From Bacillota bacterium (GTDB taxonomy: Bacteria; Bacillota; Clostridia; Peptostreptococcales; Anaerovoracaceae), in contig JAEDMR010000127.1 in the NCBI GenBank assembly GCA_016302925.1, positions 1-5,852 of the forward strand: a stretch of DNA of 5,852 nt. The letters are read 5' to 3'. Both the position numbers and the translations under genes were made by a program. Positions 1-5,730 of this stretch are shown one piece after another; the stretch's first letter is position 1, and the number at the start of each line of letters is the position of its first letter. Below the pieces are notes generated by a model, which was given only the letters and a program-made list of their open reading frames with translations, was not told where the DNA came from and ran no database searches.

Positions 1-8
1 ATCCAATT

Positions 9-24
9 CATTACTTAAGTAATG
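9..24. repeat. Perfect 16-base palindrome at the point where the ABC gene is broken
   Basis: The sequence CATTACTTAAGTAATG is identical to its own reverse complement. It sits in an AT-rich stretch (about bases 1 to 33) that does not encode residues expected of the ABC exporter family, and it supplies the TAA stop of the truncated transporter gene. It could belong to the end of an inserted element, to a rearrangement junction or to an assembly junction. It is too close to the window edge to decide. The palindrome itself is certain; its meaning is inference. Confidence 0.6.
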
Positions 25-761
25 CATACATACTTCTTCTGCTGTTTCATGAAGAATCCGCCGCTTCGGCCTGCGATCTTCTTGATCAGCACCAGCATCA
101 GCACAGTGAAGGCCAGCACCACCAGAGTCATCCAGATGCTCAGGTGCACCATGGAGACAAACACGGCGATCATGGATACCACAGAAGAGAACAGCTGCGG
201 CAGACTCTGGGACAGCATCTGGCGGAGCGTATCCGCATCGTTGGTATAGTAACTCATCACATCACCATGGGTGCGGGTGTCAAAATATTTCACCGGCAGT
301 GTCTGCATGTGGGCAAACATTTCGTCACGAATGATTTTCAGGGTGCCCTGGGAAACCACCGCCATGGTTCTCGTGAAGAAGAAAGTAGCCAGGATGCCTG
401 CCAGGAAGACGCATGCGATCTTCATGATCGCATGCAGCAGCCCGTCGAAGACCGGTGCTGCCTCCAGCAGCATCGGAAGGATATAGTCATCGATCAGACT
501 CTGCAGGAACAGTGAGGATGCCACGCTGGCTGCTGCACTGACAAGAATGCAGAGAATTACGAGAATCAGACGCACCTTGTATTGTGCCAGGTAGGTCAGA
601 AGTCTTGGGATCGTTCCCTTTTCCAGCTTCATGCCCGGTGCCGCCATCATGCCGCGAGGCCCGCCCGGACCATGTCCCGGTCCAGGTCTGTGAGGTCCCT
701 TGCCCATGGGTCCTCTGCCGGCAGGCTTTACCGGCTCTTCATTTTTCATTCGTTCTGCCAT
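15..761 (-). CDS. ABC exporter half-transporter, N-terminal membrane part only (truncated)
   Basis: This is the second subunit of a probable heterodimeric type IV ABC exporter in the cytoplasmic membrane. Residues 1-50 are a Gly/Pro/His-rich cytoplasmic extension, with repeated GP and PG dipeptides. Membrane helices lie near 63-88, 113-138, 187-205 and 207-227. The stretch YFDTRTHGDVMSYYTNDADT (159-178) is the conserved segment leading into the first coupling helix. The family is usually about 600 residues with an ATPase domain, but this frame stops at 248. Similarity ends at about residue 242 (MKQQK), followed by KYVCIT and stop, where the family normally continues into the second intracellular loop. 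Helices 5-6 and the whole nucleotide-binding domain are missing, so the product cannot work alone. The ATG follows an ideal AAGGAGGTG 7 bases upstream and overlaps the preceding stop as TAATG, implying translational coupling. The family is clear; whether the break is biological or an assembly edge is open. Confidence 0.85.
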   Translation of the reverse strand: MAERMKNEEPVKPAGRGPMGKGPHRPGPGHGPGGPRGMMAAPGMKLEKGTIPRLLTYLAQYKVRLILVILCILVSAAASVASSLFLQSLIDDYILPMLLEAAPVFDGLLHAIMKIACVFLAGILATFFFTRTMAVVSQGTLKIIRDEMFAHMQTLPVKYFDTRTHGDVMSYYTNDADTLRQMLSQSLPQLFSSVVSMIAVFVSMVHLSIWMTLVVLAFTVLMLVLIKKIAGRSGGFFMKQQKKYVCIT

Positions 762-2530
762 TATGCCACACCTCCTTCTTCCAGTCCGGTCCGGTTCTGA
801 GACCGGTACACTTCCTGATAAATCCCGTTGGAAGCCAGGAGCTCCTCATGAGTTCCCACGGCTGCGATTTTTCCGTCGTCCAGAACCACGATCTTATCAG
901 CATCCTGCACGGATGCCACACGCTGGGCGATGATGATCTTCGTGGTATCCGGGATTTCCTCTGCGAAGGCCCGGCGGATCAGCGCATCGGTCTTCATATC
1001 CACCGCACTGGTGGAATCGTCCAGAATCAGGATCTTCGGATGAGCCAGCAGCGCTCTGGCAATACACAGCCGCTGCCGCTGCCCGCCGGACACATTGGTC
1101 CCGCCCTGCTCGATCATGGTATCGTAGCCCTGTTCCATATCCTGAATGAACTCGTCTGCACAGGCCAGCCTGCAGACTCTCCGGAGCTCTTCGTCGGAAG
1201 CATTTTCATTTCCCCAGCGCAGATTCTCTTTGATGGTGCCGGAAAAAAGCACATTCTTCTGCAGCACCATGGCAACCTGCTTCCGGAGGGCTTCCATATC
1301 ATACTCCCGGACATCCACGCCGCCCACCAGCACCCTGCCGCCTGTCACATCGTAAAGACGGGGGATCATCTGCACGAGGGTGGACTTGGAAGAACCGGTG
1401 CCCCCGAGAATACCCACGGTTTCTCCGGAACGGATTTCCAGGCAGATATCGCTGAGGGCATTCTGGCCCCGATGTCCGTCTCTCTTTCCGTAGGCGAAGT
1501 TCACATGGTCGAATACCACGGAACCGTCCTTCACTTCATGGACCGAATGTTCCGGATTGTGAATGTCGCTTTCCTCCTCCAGAATCTCCACGATTCTGTC
1601 TCCGGAGGCTTTGGCCATGGTCAGCTGCACGATGATCATGGAAATCATCATCAGGCTCATGAGAATCTGCATTACATAGGTAATCAGGCTCAGCAGCTCA
1701 CCGGTGGACAGGCCCAGCGCCGCATCGTTTCCCGAAGCCAGAATGGCTCTCGCACCCAGCCAGGAGATCAGCAGGATGCAGGCATACATACAGAACTGCA
1801 TCAGCGGCATGGAAAGCATCATATTTTTCTCTGCTGTGACGAAATCTCTGCAGATCGCACCGGACATTTTCCGGAATTTCTCCGTCTCGTGTTCCTGCCG
1901 GTTGTAGGATTTCACCACCCGCATGGCATACAGGTTTTCCTGTACAACGTTATTGAGCTTGTCGTAGTTGCGGAACACCGTGTTGAAAATCGGGTAGACC
2001 TTCCGGATGATCAGGAACATGCCCAGACCCAGCACCGGCAGCACTGCCACAAAGATCATGGACATCTCCGCGTCGATGCGGAAAGAGGCAGCCAGAGCGA
2101 AAATCAGCATGGCCGGCGCACGGAAGGCAATCCGGGTCATCATGTGAAAGGCATTCTGGATATTGCTCACATCTGTGGTCAGCCGTGTCACGATACTGGC
2201 CGTGGAAAAATGGTCAATATTTGAAAACGAGTAGGTCTGTACTTTATAAAACATGGCCTGCCGGAGATTCTTCGCGAATCCCGACGAGGACACTGCCGCA
2301 AACCGCCCCGACAGCACGCCGAATGCCAGCGCCAGAAGGGCCGCTCCCAGAAGCAGCAGACCGTATCCGGTAATCGCCGACATATTACCTGTGTCGATTC
2401 CCTTGTCGATCAGATCTGCCATAATCAGCGGGATGAGGATCTCCATCACCGCCTCCAACGTCACCATCAGCGGTGTCAGAATGGTTGCCGCCATATATTC
2501 TCCGATATAAGCCGATAGTTTTTTTATCAC
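761..2530 (-). CDS. ABC exporter subunit with degenerate ATPase site (heterodimeric multidrug type)
   Basis: A 589-residue half-transporter, full length for the family, with six predicted membrane helices (near 14-40, 52-80, 134-152, 157-178, 240-266 and 278-303) and a C-terminal ATPase domain from about 338. Visible motifs are Walker A GGTGSSKST (376-384), Q-loop Gln424, signature VSGGQ (480-484), Walker B ILILDD (500-505) and D-loop SAVD (508-511). Three positions depart from a catalytic site: Ser381 replaces the glycine before the Walker A lysine, Asp505 replaces the catalytic Glu, and Gln536 (IIIAQR) replaces the switch His. With an intact signature motif, this pattern is known for the non-catalytic partner of heterodimeric exporters such as BmrC, LmrC and TM287, so it probably pairs with the next gene. 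The GTG start overlaps the marR stop as GTGA, with GGGGGAG 7 bases upstream. Substrate cannot be told from sequence; drug or toxic-metabolite efflux is inferred from the MarR neighbour. Confidence 0.93.
   Translation of the reverse strand: MIKKLSAYIGEYMAATILTPLMVTLEAVMEILIPLIMADLIDKGIDTGNMSAITGYGLLLLGAALLALAFGVLSGRFAAVSSSGFAKNLRQAMFYKVQTYSFSNIDHFSTASIVTRLTTDVSNIQNAFHMMTRIAFRAPAMLIFALAASFRIDAEMSMIFVAVLPVLGLGMFLIIRKVYPIFNTVFRNYDKLNNVVQENLYAMRVVKSYNRQEHETEKFRKMSGAICRDFVTAEKNMMLSMPLMQFCMYACILLISWLGARAILASGNDAALGLSTGELLSLITYVMQILMSLMMISMIIVQLTMAKASGDRIVEILEEESDIHNPEHSVHEVKDGSVVFDHVNFAYGKRDGHRGQNALSDICLEIRSGETVGILGGTGSSKSTLVQMIPRLYDVTGGRVLVGGVDVREYDMEALRKQVAMVLQKNVLFSGTIKENLRWGNENASDEELRRVCRLACADEFIQDMEQGYDTMIEQGGTNVSGGQRQRLCIARALLAHPKILILDDSTSAVDMKTDALIRRAFAEEIPDTTKIIIAQRVASVQDADKIVVLDDGKIAAVGTHEELLASNGIYQEVYRSQNRTGLEEGGVA
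769..777 (-). promoter_or_regulatory. Ribosome binding site of the second ABC gene
   Basis: AAGGAGGTG on the minus strand lies 7 bases before the ATG at 761, inside the last codons of the upstream ABC gene. With the TAATG stop/start overlap it fixes the start and indicates coupled translation of the two transporter subunits in a matched ratio. Confidence 0.8.
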
Positions 2531-3006
2531 TGTTTCTCTCCCCCTTTGTCATTTCTTTCATTTTCATTCAGATTGCAGTAGATCCGGTGCAGAAAGTCCA
2601 GCAGCTGCTCCCGCTCCTCCCTGCTGAAGCCAGCGGTCAGCTTTCCCTCCATCTCCTCGATATCCTGCTGCATCTTGCATGCCAGCATGCGCCCCTTTTC
2701 TGTCAGAACGATCTCCTTCAGCCGGGCGTCGTTTTCCACACCGCGGCGCGCGACGAACCCCTTTTTCTCCATGAGCGTGATGACCTTCGATGCAGTGGAG
2801 CGGGTCACATTAAACTCCTTTTCCAGATCCTTCTGGTAAACCGGATGTCCTGCATTTCTCGCCAGGAAGCCGATGATCCAGCCATTCTTGCCGGTCATGC
2901 CTTCCACCTCCCGGTGTGTCGGCGTATTGACCATGCGGCGGTGGACTCCGTTATGGATTATCCCCAGCAGTCTGCCCACATCCTGCTTTTTTTCGTTTCC
3001 CTCCAT
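2527..3006 (-). CDS. MarR-family transcriptional regulator
   Basis: A 159-residue winged helix-turn-helix protein, typical MarR length. The DNA-binding domain spans about residues 40-105: helix-turn-helix YQKDLEKEFNVTRSTASKVI (57-76, with the recognition helix around 68-80), then the wing with the family's D-x-R signature (Asp93, Arg95) and LTEKG (101-105). The flanking N- and C-terminal helices should form the dimer interface. MarR proteins bind palindromic operators as dimers and usually release on binding a small ligand or on oxidation. Here a 29-base palindrome over the probable transcription start suggests autorepression and control of the downstream exporter genes, to which marR is coupled by a GTGA overlap. 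The ATG at 3006 is chosen over an upstream in-frame TTG at 3033 because GGAGG sits 7 bases before the ATG, while the TTG directly abuts its only AAGGA. Family assignment is firm; ligand unknown. Confidence 0.93.
   Translation of the reverse strand: MEGNEKKQDVGRLLGIIHNGVHRRMVNTPTHREVEGMTGKNGWIIGFLARNAGHPVYQKDLEKEFNVTRSTASKVITLMEKKGFVARRGVENDARLKEIVLTEKGRMLACKMQQDIEEMEGKLTAGFSREEREQLLDFLHRIYCNLNENERNDKGGEKQ
2538..2544 (-). promoter_or_regulatory. Ribosome binding site supporting the GTG start of the first ABC gene
   Basis: GGGGGAG lies 7 bases before the GTG at 2530, within the end of marR. It supports the GTG start overlapping the marR TGA stop by four bases (GTGA), a standard translational-coupling arrangement. 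Confidence 0.7.
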
Positions 3007-3013
3007 CACATTT

Positions 3014-3018
3014 CCTCC
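3014..3018 (-). promoter_or_regulatory. Ribosome binding site that decides the marR start
   Basis: GGAGG on the minus strand, 7 bases before the ATG at 3006. It favours this ATG over the in-frame TTG nine codons upstream, whose candidate AAGGA has no spacing from the start codon. Confidence 0.75.
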
Positions 3019-3053
3019 ATGCGTTTCGCGCAATCCTTCTGCATATTAAAAAA

Positions 3054-3082
3054 GTTGCACATCAAACTGTTTGACATGCAAC
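3054..3082 (-). promoter_or_regulatory. Probable MarR operator: 29-base imperfect palindrome
   Basis: On the minus strand the arms are GTTGCATGTCAAAC and GTTTGATGTGCAAC around a single central A. The two 14-base arms match as inverted repeats at 12 of 14 positions. The site starts one base after the -10 hexamer and would cover the transcription start, so bound dimer should block initiation. Position, symmetry and the adjacent marR gene make it the natural operator for autoregulation and exporter control. The palindrome is directly visible; binding by this MarR is inferred. Confidence 0.85.
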
Positions 3083-3083
3083 A

Positions 3084-3112
3084 ATTTTACCGTTATTTCA
3101 GATGTCTGTCAA
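3084..3112 (-). promoter_or_regulatory. Sigma-A-type promoter of the marR-exporter operon
   Basis: On the minus strand a perfect -35 hexamer TTGACA (3107-3112) is followed by a 17-base spacer and the -10 hexamer TAAAAT (3084-3089, 5 of 6 to consensus). The expected start of transcription, about seven bases past the -10, falls in the palindrome at 3054-3082. The marR ATG follows about 70 bases later. A near-consensus promoter fits a unit that is strong when derepressed. Confidence 0.85.
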
Positions 3113-3179
3113 GGGAATCCGATGATAGTTCACCGAAACATCACGTTTCCCCGGGCGTCATACCCCTTCTGCAGCCATA

Positions 3180-4019
3180 CTACACCAGATAGGCCCCCAT
3201 GATCTTCAGATTGTATTTCACATCGATAAGTTTGGCCGCTTCCATGATGATGTCGAAGTCCTCCGTATAGGCGTCGATCTCCATATAGAAGTGGTAGGTG
3301 CCCATAATCTTTTTCGTCGGTCTGGACATGATGGCCACCAGGTTGATGCGCCGCTCATTGAAGGTCCGCAGGATATCGAACAGCATACCCGGCCGGTCCA
3401 CCAGCGGAGATACGAAGATTGGAATCTTCATGTTGCCCTCCCTGCGCGGCTTGCGGAACCGGCTGCCGCTGTCATGGCTCATATCCCGGACGATGATGAA
3501 ACGGGTGTAGTTGTCGCTCATGTCCGTCACGTTCCGGTCAAAATATTCAAACCCGGACGCATCCACATAGGCCGGCACGATGGCGGCTTCCCCCGGGCGT
3601 CCCTCCTTAGCCAGATGGTAGGATTCCATGTTGCTTTCCGTATTGTTGATCTTCACATCGTGAAGAGAGTTGATGAAATCCCGGCACTGGCCGTTGGCCT
3701 TAAACTGCACATGGAGCCTGCGGATCTCCGACGGATCCGGCGCATTGGCCACCAGAGAAAACTGTACGGGAATGATGATCTCATCCACCACCACCACGTC
3801 CATTTCCAGCATCAGATCCAGAGTCCGCTGCACATATCCGTCCAGGGTGTTTTCAATGGGAATCAGGCCGTACCTGCAGTCCTCCCCCACCGCATGGAAG
3901 GTCTCATCAATGGAATTATAGTATACCGGCTCCAGGTCCAGATTGTATGCGTCTATGTATTTCTTCGCTGCGCAATCGCTGAAGGTCCCAATGGGCCCCA
4001 GCACTGCTATTTTCTCCAT
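3180..4019 (-). CDS. pheA: Prephenate dehydratase with C-terminal ACT domain
   Basis: A 279-residue monofunctional cytosolic enzyme, of usual length, converting prephenate to phenylpyruvate in phenylalanine synthesis. The catalytic domain runs over about residues 3-178: GPIGTFS (8-14), PIENTLDG (54-61) and the hallmark Thr-Arg-Phe motif (172-174, in NYTRF) are visible. The ACT domain spans about 199-277 with DRPGMLFDIL (208-217) and INLVAIMSRP (225-234). In well-studied enzymes ACT binds phenylalanine through GALV and ESRP motifs; here these read GMLF and MSRP, so the Glu is lost and feedback control may differ. The central region (FKANGQC at 106-112, SNMESYHLA at 129-137) also departs from the common SHPQALAQC pattern, suggesting a divergent clade. 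No chorismate mutase domain is fused. The ATG has GGGGAG 11 bases upstream, a rather long spacing. It follows the class V enzyme gene by 56 bases without a visible promoter. Confidence 0.9.
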   Translation of the reverse strand: MEKIAVLGPIGTFSDCAAKKYIDAYNLDLEPVYYNSIDETFHAVGEDCRYGLIPIENTLDGYVQRTLDLMLEMDVVVVDEIIIPVQFSLVANAPDPSEIRRLHVQFKANGQCRDFINSLHDVKINNTESNMESYHLAKEGRPGEAAIVPAYVDASGFEYFDRNVTDMSDNYTRFIIVRDMSHDSGSRFRKPRREGNMKIPIFVSPLVDRPGMLFDILRTFNERRINLVAIMSRPTKKIMGTYHFYMEIDAYTEDFDIIMEAAKLIDVKYNLKIMGAYLV

Positions 4020-4049
4020 ATTCTGTCATTCTCCCCAGTTCGTATTTTT

Positions 4050-4083
4050 ATTCAGGCGCTATGCCCATTCAGGCTCTATGCCA
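4050..4083. repeat. Tandem 17-base direct duplication at the end of the class V enzyme gene
   Basis: On the plus strand ATTCAGGCGCTATGCCC (4050-4066) is followed directly by ATTCAGGCTCTATGCCA (4067-4083), 15 of 17 bases identical. The second unit holds the stop codon and last codons of the class V enzyme gene; the first lies in the gap before pheA. It looks like a local slippage or duplication of the gene's tail. No function is evident. Confidence 0.7.
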
Positions 4084-5152
4084 GAAGATACAAGTCATCC
4101 AGACCCAGCAGGTCCATAAGTGCCCATACCGCATCATTGACATCCCGCCTCGTGTTGAAGTAACCGAAGCTGAACCGGGTCAGACCGGTCTCCTCCGTAC
4201 CCAGAGCCTCATGCATCCGGCTGGCATCCTGCAGACCGTCCTTCACCACGATGCCGAACTTCTTCGACATATGCTCCTTCACCTGATGCGGCGTGAAGCC
4301 CTTCACAGAAATGGCCACCGTCGGAATTCTGGTATTGGTACCGAAATCACCATAGACCTCCACCGCATCCATGGACTTCACCGATTCGAAGAACCGCTTG
4401 GCAAGCCGGTGCGGGAAGATGGAGATGCCATAGATTCCCTTTTCGAAGATAAAGTCCACCGCCCGGCAAAATCCGCCCAGCACTTTTTCATCCAGCGGCT
4501 CCAGGATTTCCGCCAGCGCCGGGTTCTGTTCCAACGCCCGCGGCAGTCCGCCGCGGAACTGATCCATCAGACCCTCCTTGATGCAGACGCCACCGATCCC
4601 GTGAGGTCCCATCAGTTTCTTATGGGCTGTGAAGCAGTATACGTCAATTCCCAGATCCTCCAGCTTCACATCCACAGCACCCACTGCCTGGCAGCCGTCG
4701 GAAATCACCAGCAGCTTGTGACGGCGGGCGATGGTGCACAGCCGTTCCATATCTGCCAGATTTCCCGTGACACTGCAGCCGTGGGCGCAGACGATGGCAC
4801 GGGTATTCGGCCGTACCAGATCTTCAATTTCATCATAGTTGAGCGCACCATAGGTACCCGCCCCCAGAACCGAAAAAGTAATGCCGCCTGTCGCCGCCAT
4901 GTGCTCGATCACATTCCAGGTTTCATCCTGGTCCATCACCGAAACGATGACATGGTCTCCCTCCTCTAGGAAGGTGCGGAGCGCCAGCTCCACGGCCTGT
5001 CTGCCGCTGTGGGTCAGAATGATGTTTTCCGGATTCTTCATGCCGAAAAGCCGGGCTGCCTGAGCCTTTGCCTGCTGCGGATCTGCCGGCTGAGCGTTTT
5101 TCACGCCTTCCGGCTTCTGCTGCGTCGTTGCTGCGTTATTTAAATAAATCAT
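4076..5152 (-). CDS. Class V aminotransferase-fold PLP enzyme, cysteine desulfurase-like but lacking the catalytic Cys
   Basis: A 358-residue fold-type I PLP protein that aligns by eye with the NifS/SufS-like group along its whole length. Seen: start MIYLNNAATT (1-10), His124 in the PLP-stacking position, Asp152 and Gln155 (SDGCQAVG) for the pyridine ring, the Schiff-base Lys178 after His177 (AHKKLMGP), and the C-terminal RFSFGYFNT (326-334) with its Arg. Lost: the active-site loop, normally R-x-G-L-x-C-A-P, reads KDGLQDAS (304-311), so the Arg is Lys304 and the sulfur-carrying Cys is Asp309. The GGTGS loop reads GGLPR (201-205), the later GTxN motif is absent, and about 20 residues with the usual NPGRG-H segment are missing after residue 18. 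PLP binding is likely, but persulfide formation as in cysteine desulfurases is not expected. An aminotransferase, lyase or non-enzymatic role is possible. The frame is intact. AGAGGTGAG precedes the ATG, and the gene lies 24 bases after the hydrolase gene and upstream of pheA. Confidence 0.85.
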   Translation of the reverse strand: MIYLNNAATTQQKPEGVKNAQPADPQQAKAQAARLFGMKNPENIILTHSGRQAVELALRTFLEEGDHVIVSVMDQDETWNVIEHMAATGGITFSVLGAGTYGALNYDEIEDLVRPNTRAIVCAHGCSVTGNLADMERLCTIARRHKLLVISDGCQAVGAVDVKLEDLGIDVYCFTAHKKLMGPHGIGGVCIKEGLMDQFRGGLPRALEQNPALAEILEPLDEKVLGGFCRAVDFIFEKGIYGISIFPHRLAKRFFESVKSMDAVEVYGDFGTNTRIPTVAISVKGFTPHQVKEHMSKKFGIVVKDGLQDASRMHEALGTEETGLTRFSFGYFNTRRDVNDAVWALMDLLGLDDLYLLA

Positions 5153-5176
5153 ATCTCACCTCTGTTTTCCCGGTTT

Positions 5177-5713
5177 CTACCGTTTCACTCTCACATGGAT
5201 GCTTTCCATCACGTCCAGCGCTTCTTCGTGCAGCTTTTCATCAAAGCCTGCCACCAGCGACGAATCCACGATCTGTGGTACCTCCGGCATGGCCGCCTTG
5301 ACCATCACCACGTTGGAAATCACGCAGATATTCGTCACGACACCCACAAACTCCACACTTTCATACTCGTCCTTATGCTGCCGCAGATATTCCCCCAGCT
5401 CCAGAGAACCGAAGGTCGGCTTACTGAACACCAGATCCGTTTCTCCTTTGGCGCCGGCCACCGTACCGTAAAGCTGCCAGCCGTCCTCCCCGTCCAGGCA
5501 GTGGGGTACCGGCAGGTTCTTTCCCTCCTGGCTGTCCATGTAATGCCGGTCATGGGTGTCCATGGTAAAGATCACCTGGCCTTCTTCTCCCATGGCATGG
5601 TATTCCCGGATCTTTGCGGCGATCCCTTCATCCAGATCCTTTGCGTGAGGGAATCCCAGGGCACCGTCTACGAAATCCTTCTGGTAATCCACTACGATCA
5701 GTAATTTCTTCAT
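5177..5713 (-). CDS. pncA: Isochorismatase-fold cysteine hydrolase, probable nicotinamidase
   Basis: A 178-residue cytosolic protein of the cysteine hydrolase family, likely hydrolysing nicotinamide to nicotinate and ammonia for NAD salvage. The catalytic triad is visible: Asp9 (VVDYQKDFV), Lys98 (SKPTFGS) and nucleophile Cys130 (VVTNICVISN). Candidate metal ligands are Asp52 and His54 (MDTHDRHY), Glu63 (SQEGKNLPV) and His71 (PHC); the QEGKxLPVxHC layout resembles Gram-positive nicotinamidases. Length is slightly below the 180-215 residues common for the family, but all core elements are present. AGAGGAG six bases before the ATG fixes the start. It begins 17 bases after the upstream partial gene and is followed by the PLP enzyme gene after 24 bases, so an operon is likely. 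Related amidohydrolases share these residues, so nicotinamide is the best but unproven substrate. Confidence 0.85.
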   Translation of the reverse strand: MKKLLIVVDYQKDFVDGALGFPHAKDLDEGIAAKIREYHAMGEEGQVIFTMDTHDRHYMDSQEGKNLPVPHCLDGEDGWQLYGTVAGAKGETDLVFSKPTFGSLELGEYLRQHKDEYESVEFVGVVTNICVISNVVMVKAAMPEVPQIVDSSLVAGFDEKLHEEALDVMESIHVRVKR

Positions 5714-5730
5714 TTCTTTCTCCTCTTTTC

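Noticed and set aside
1..35. Frameshift explaining the end of the second ABC gene
   Set aside because: The other open minus-strand frame reaching the edge reads EVCMHYLSNELD, which does not resemble the expected continuation of the exporter family, so a simple one- or two-base error does not restore it.
584..2224. A 546-codon open frame on the plus strand, antisense to the first ABC gene
   Set aside because: The opposite strand encodes a full-length ABC exporter with all its motifs. The plus-strand product is His/Gln/Pro-rich low-grade sequence with no recognisable domain and spans two ABC genes, as expected for an antisense shadow in GC-rich coding DNA.
3007..3033. Upstream TTG start for marR adding nine residues
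   Set aside because: The only AAGGA directly abuts the TTG, whereas the ATG at 3006 has GGAGG at an ideal 7-base spacing.
3071..3099. Plus-strand TTGACA inside the palindrome as a divergent promoter
   Set aside because: The hexamer arises from the palindrome symmetry. The -10 candidate at 17 bases (TATTTC) is poor and no plus-strand gene lies downstream.
3133..3154. Hairpin (GAAAC loop GTTTC with two outer CC/GG pairs past a bulge) as a terminator after pheA
   Set aside because: The stem is short and bulged, and no T-run follows it on the minus strand, so it does not meet the pattern of an intrinsic terminator. No other convincing terminator was found between pheA and the marR promoter.
3291..4969. 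Long plus-strand open frames opposite pheA and the PLP enzyme gene (3291-4163 and 4061-4969)
   Set aside because: They mirror well-supported minus-strand genes, have no ribosome binding site that I can see, no domain motifs and a His/Gln-rich composition typical of reverse-strand translation.
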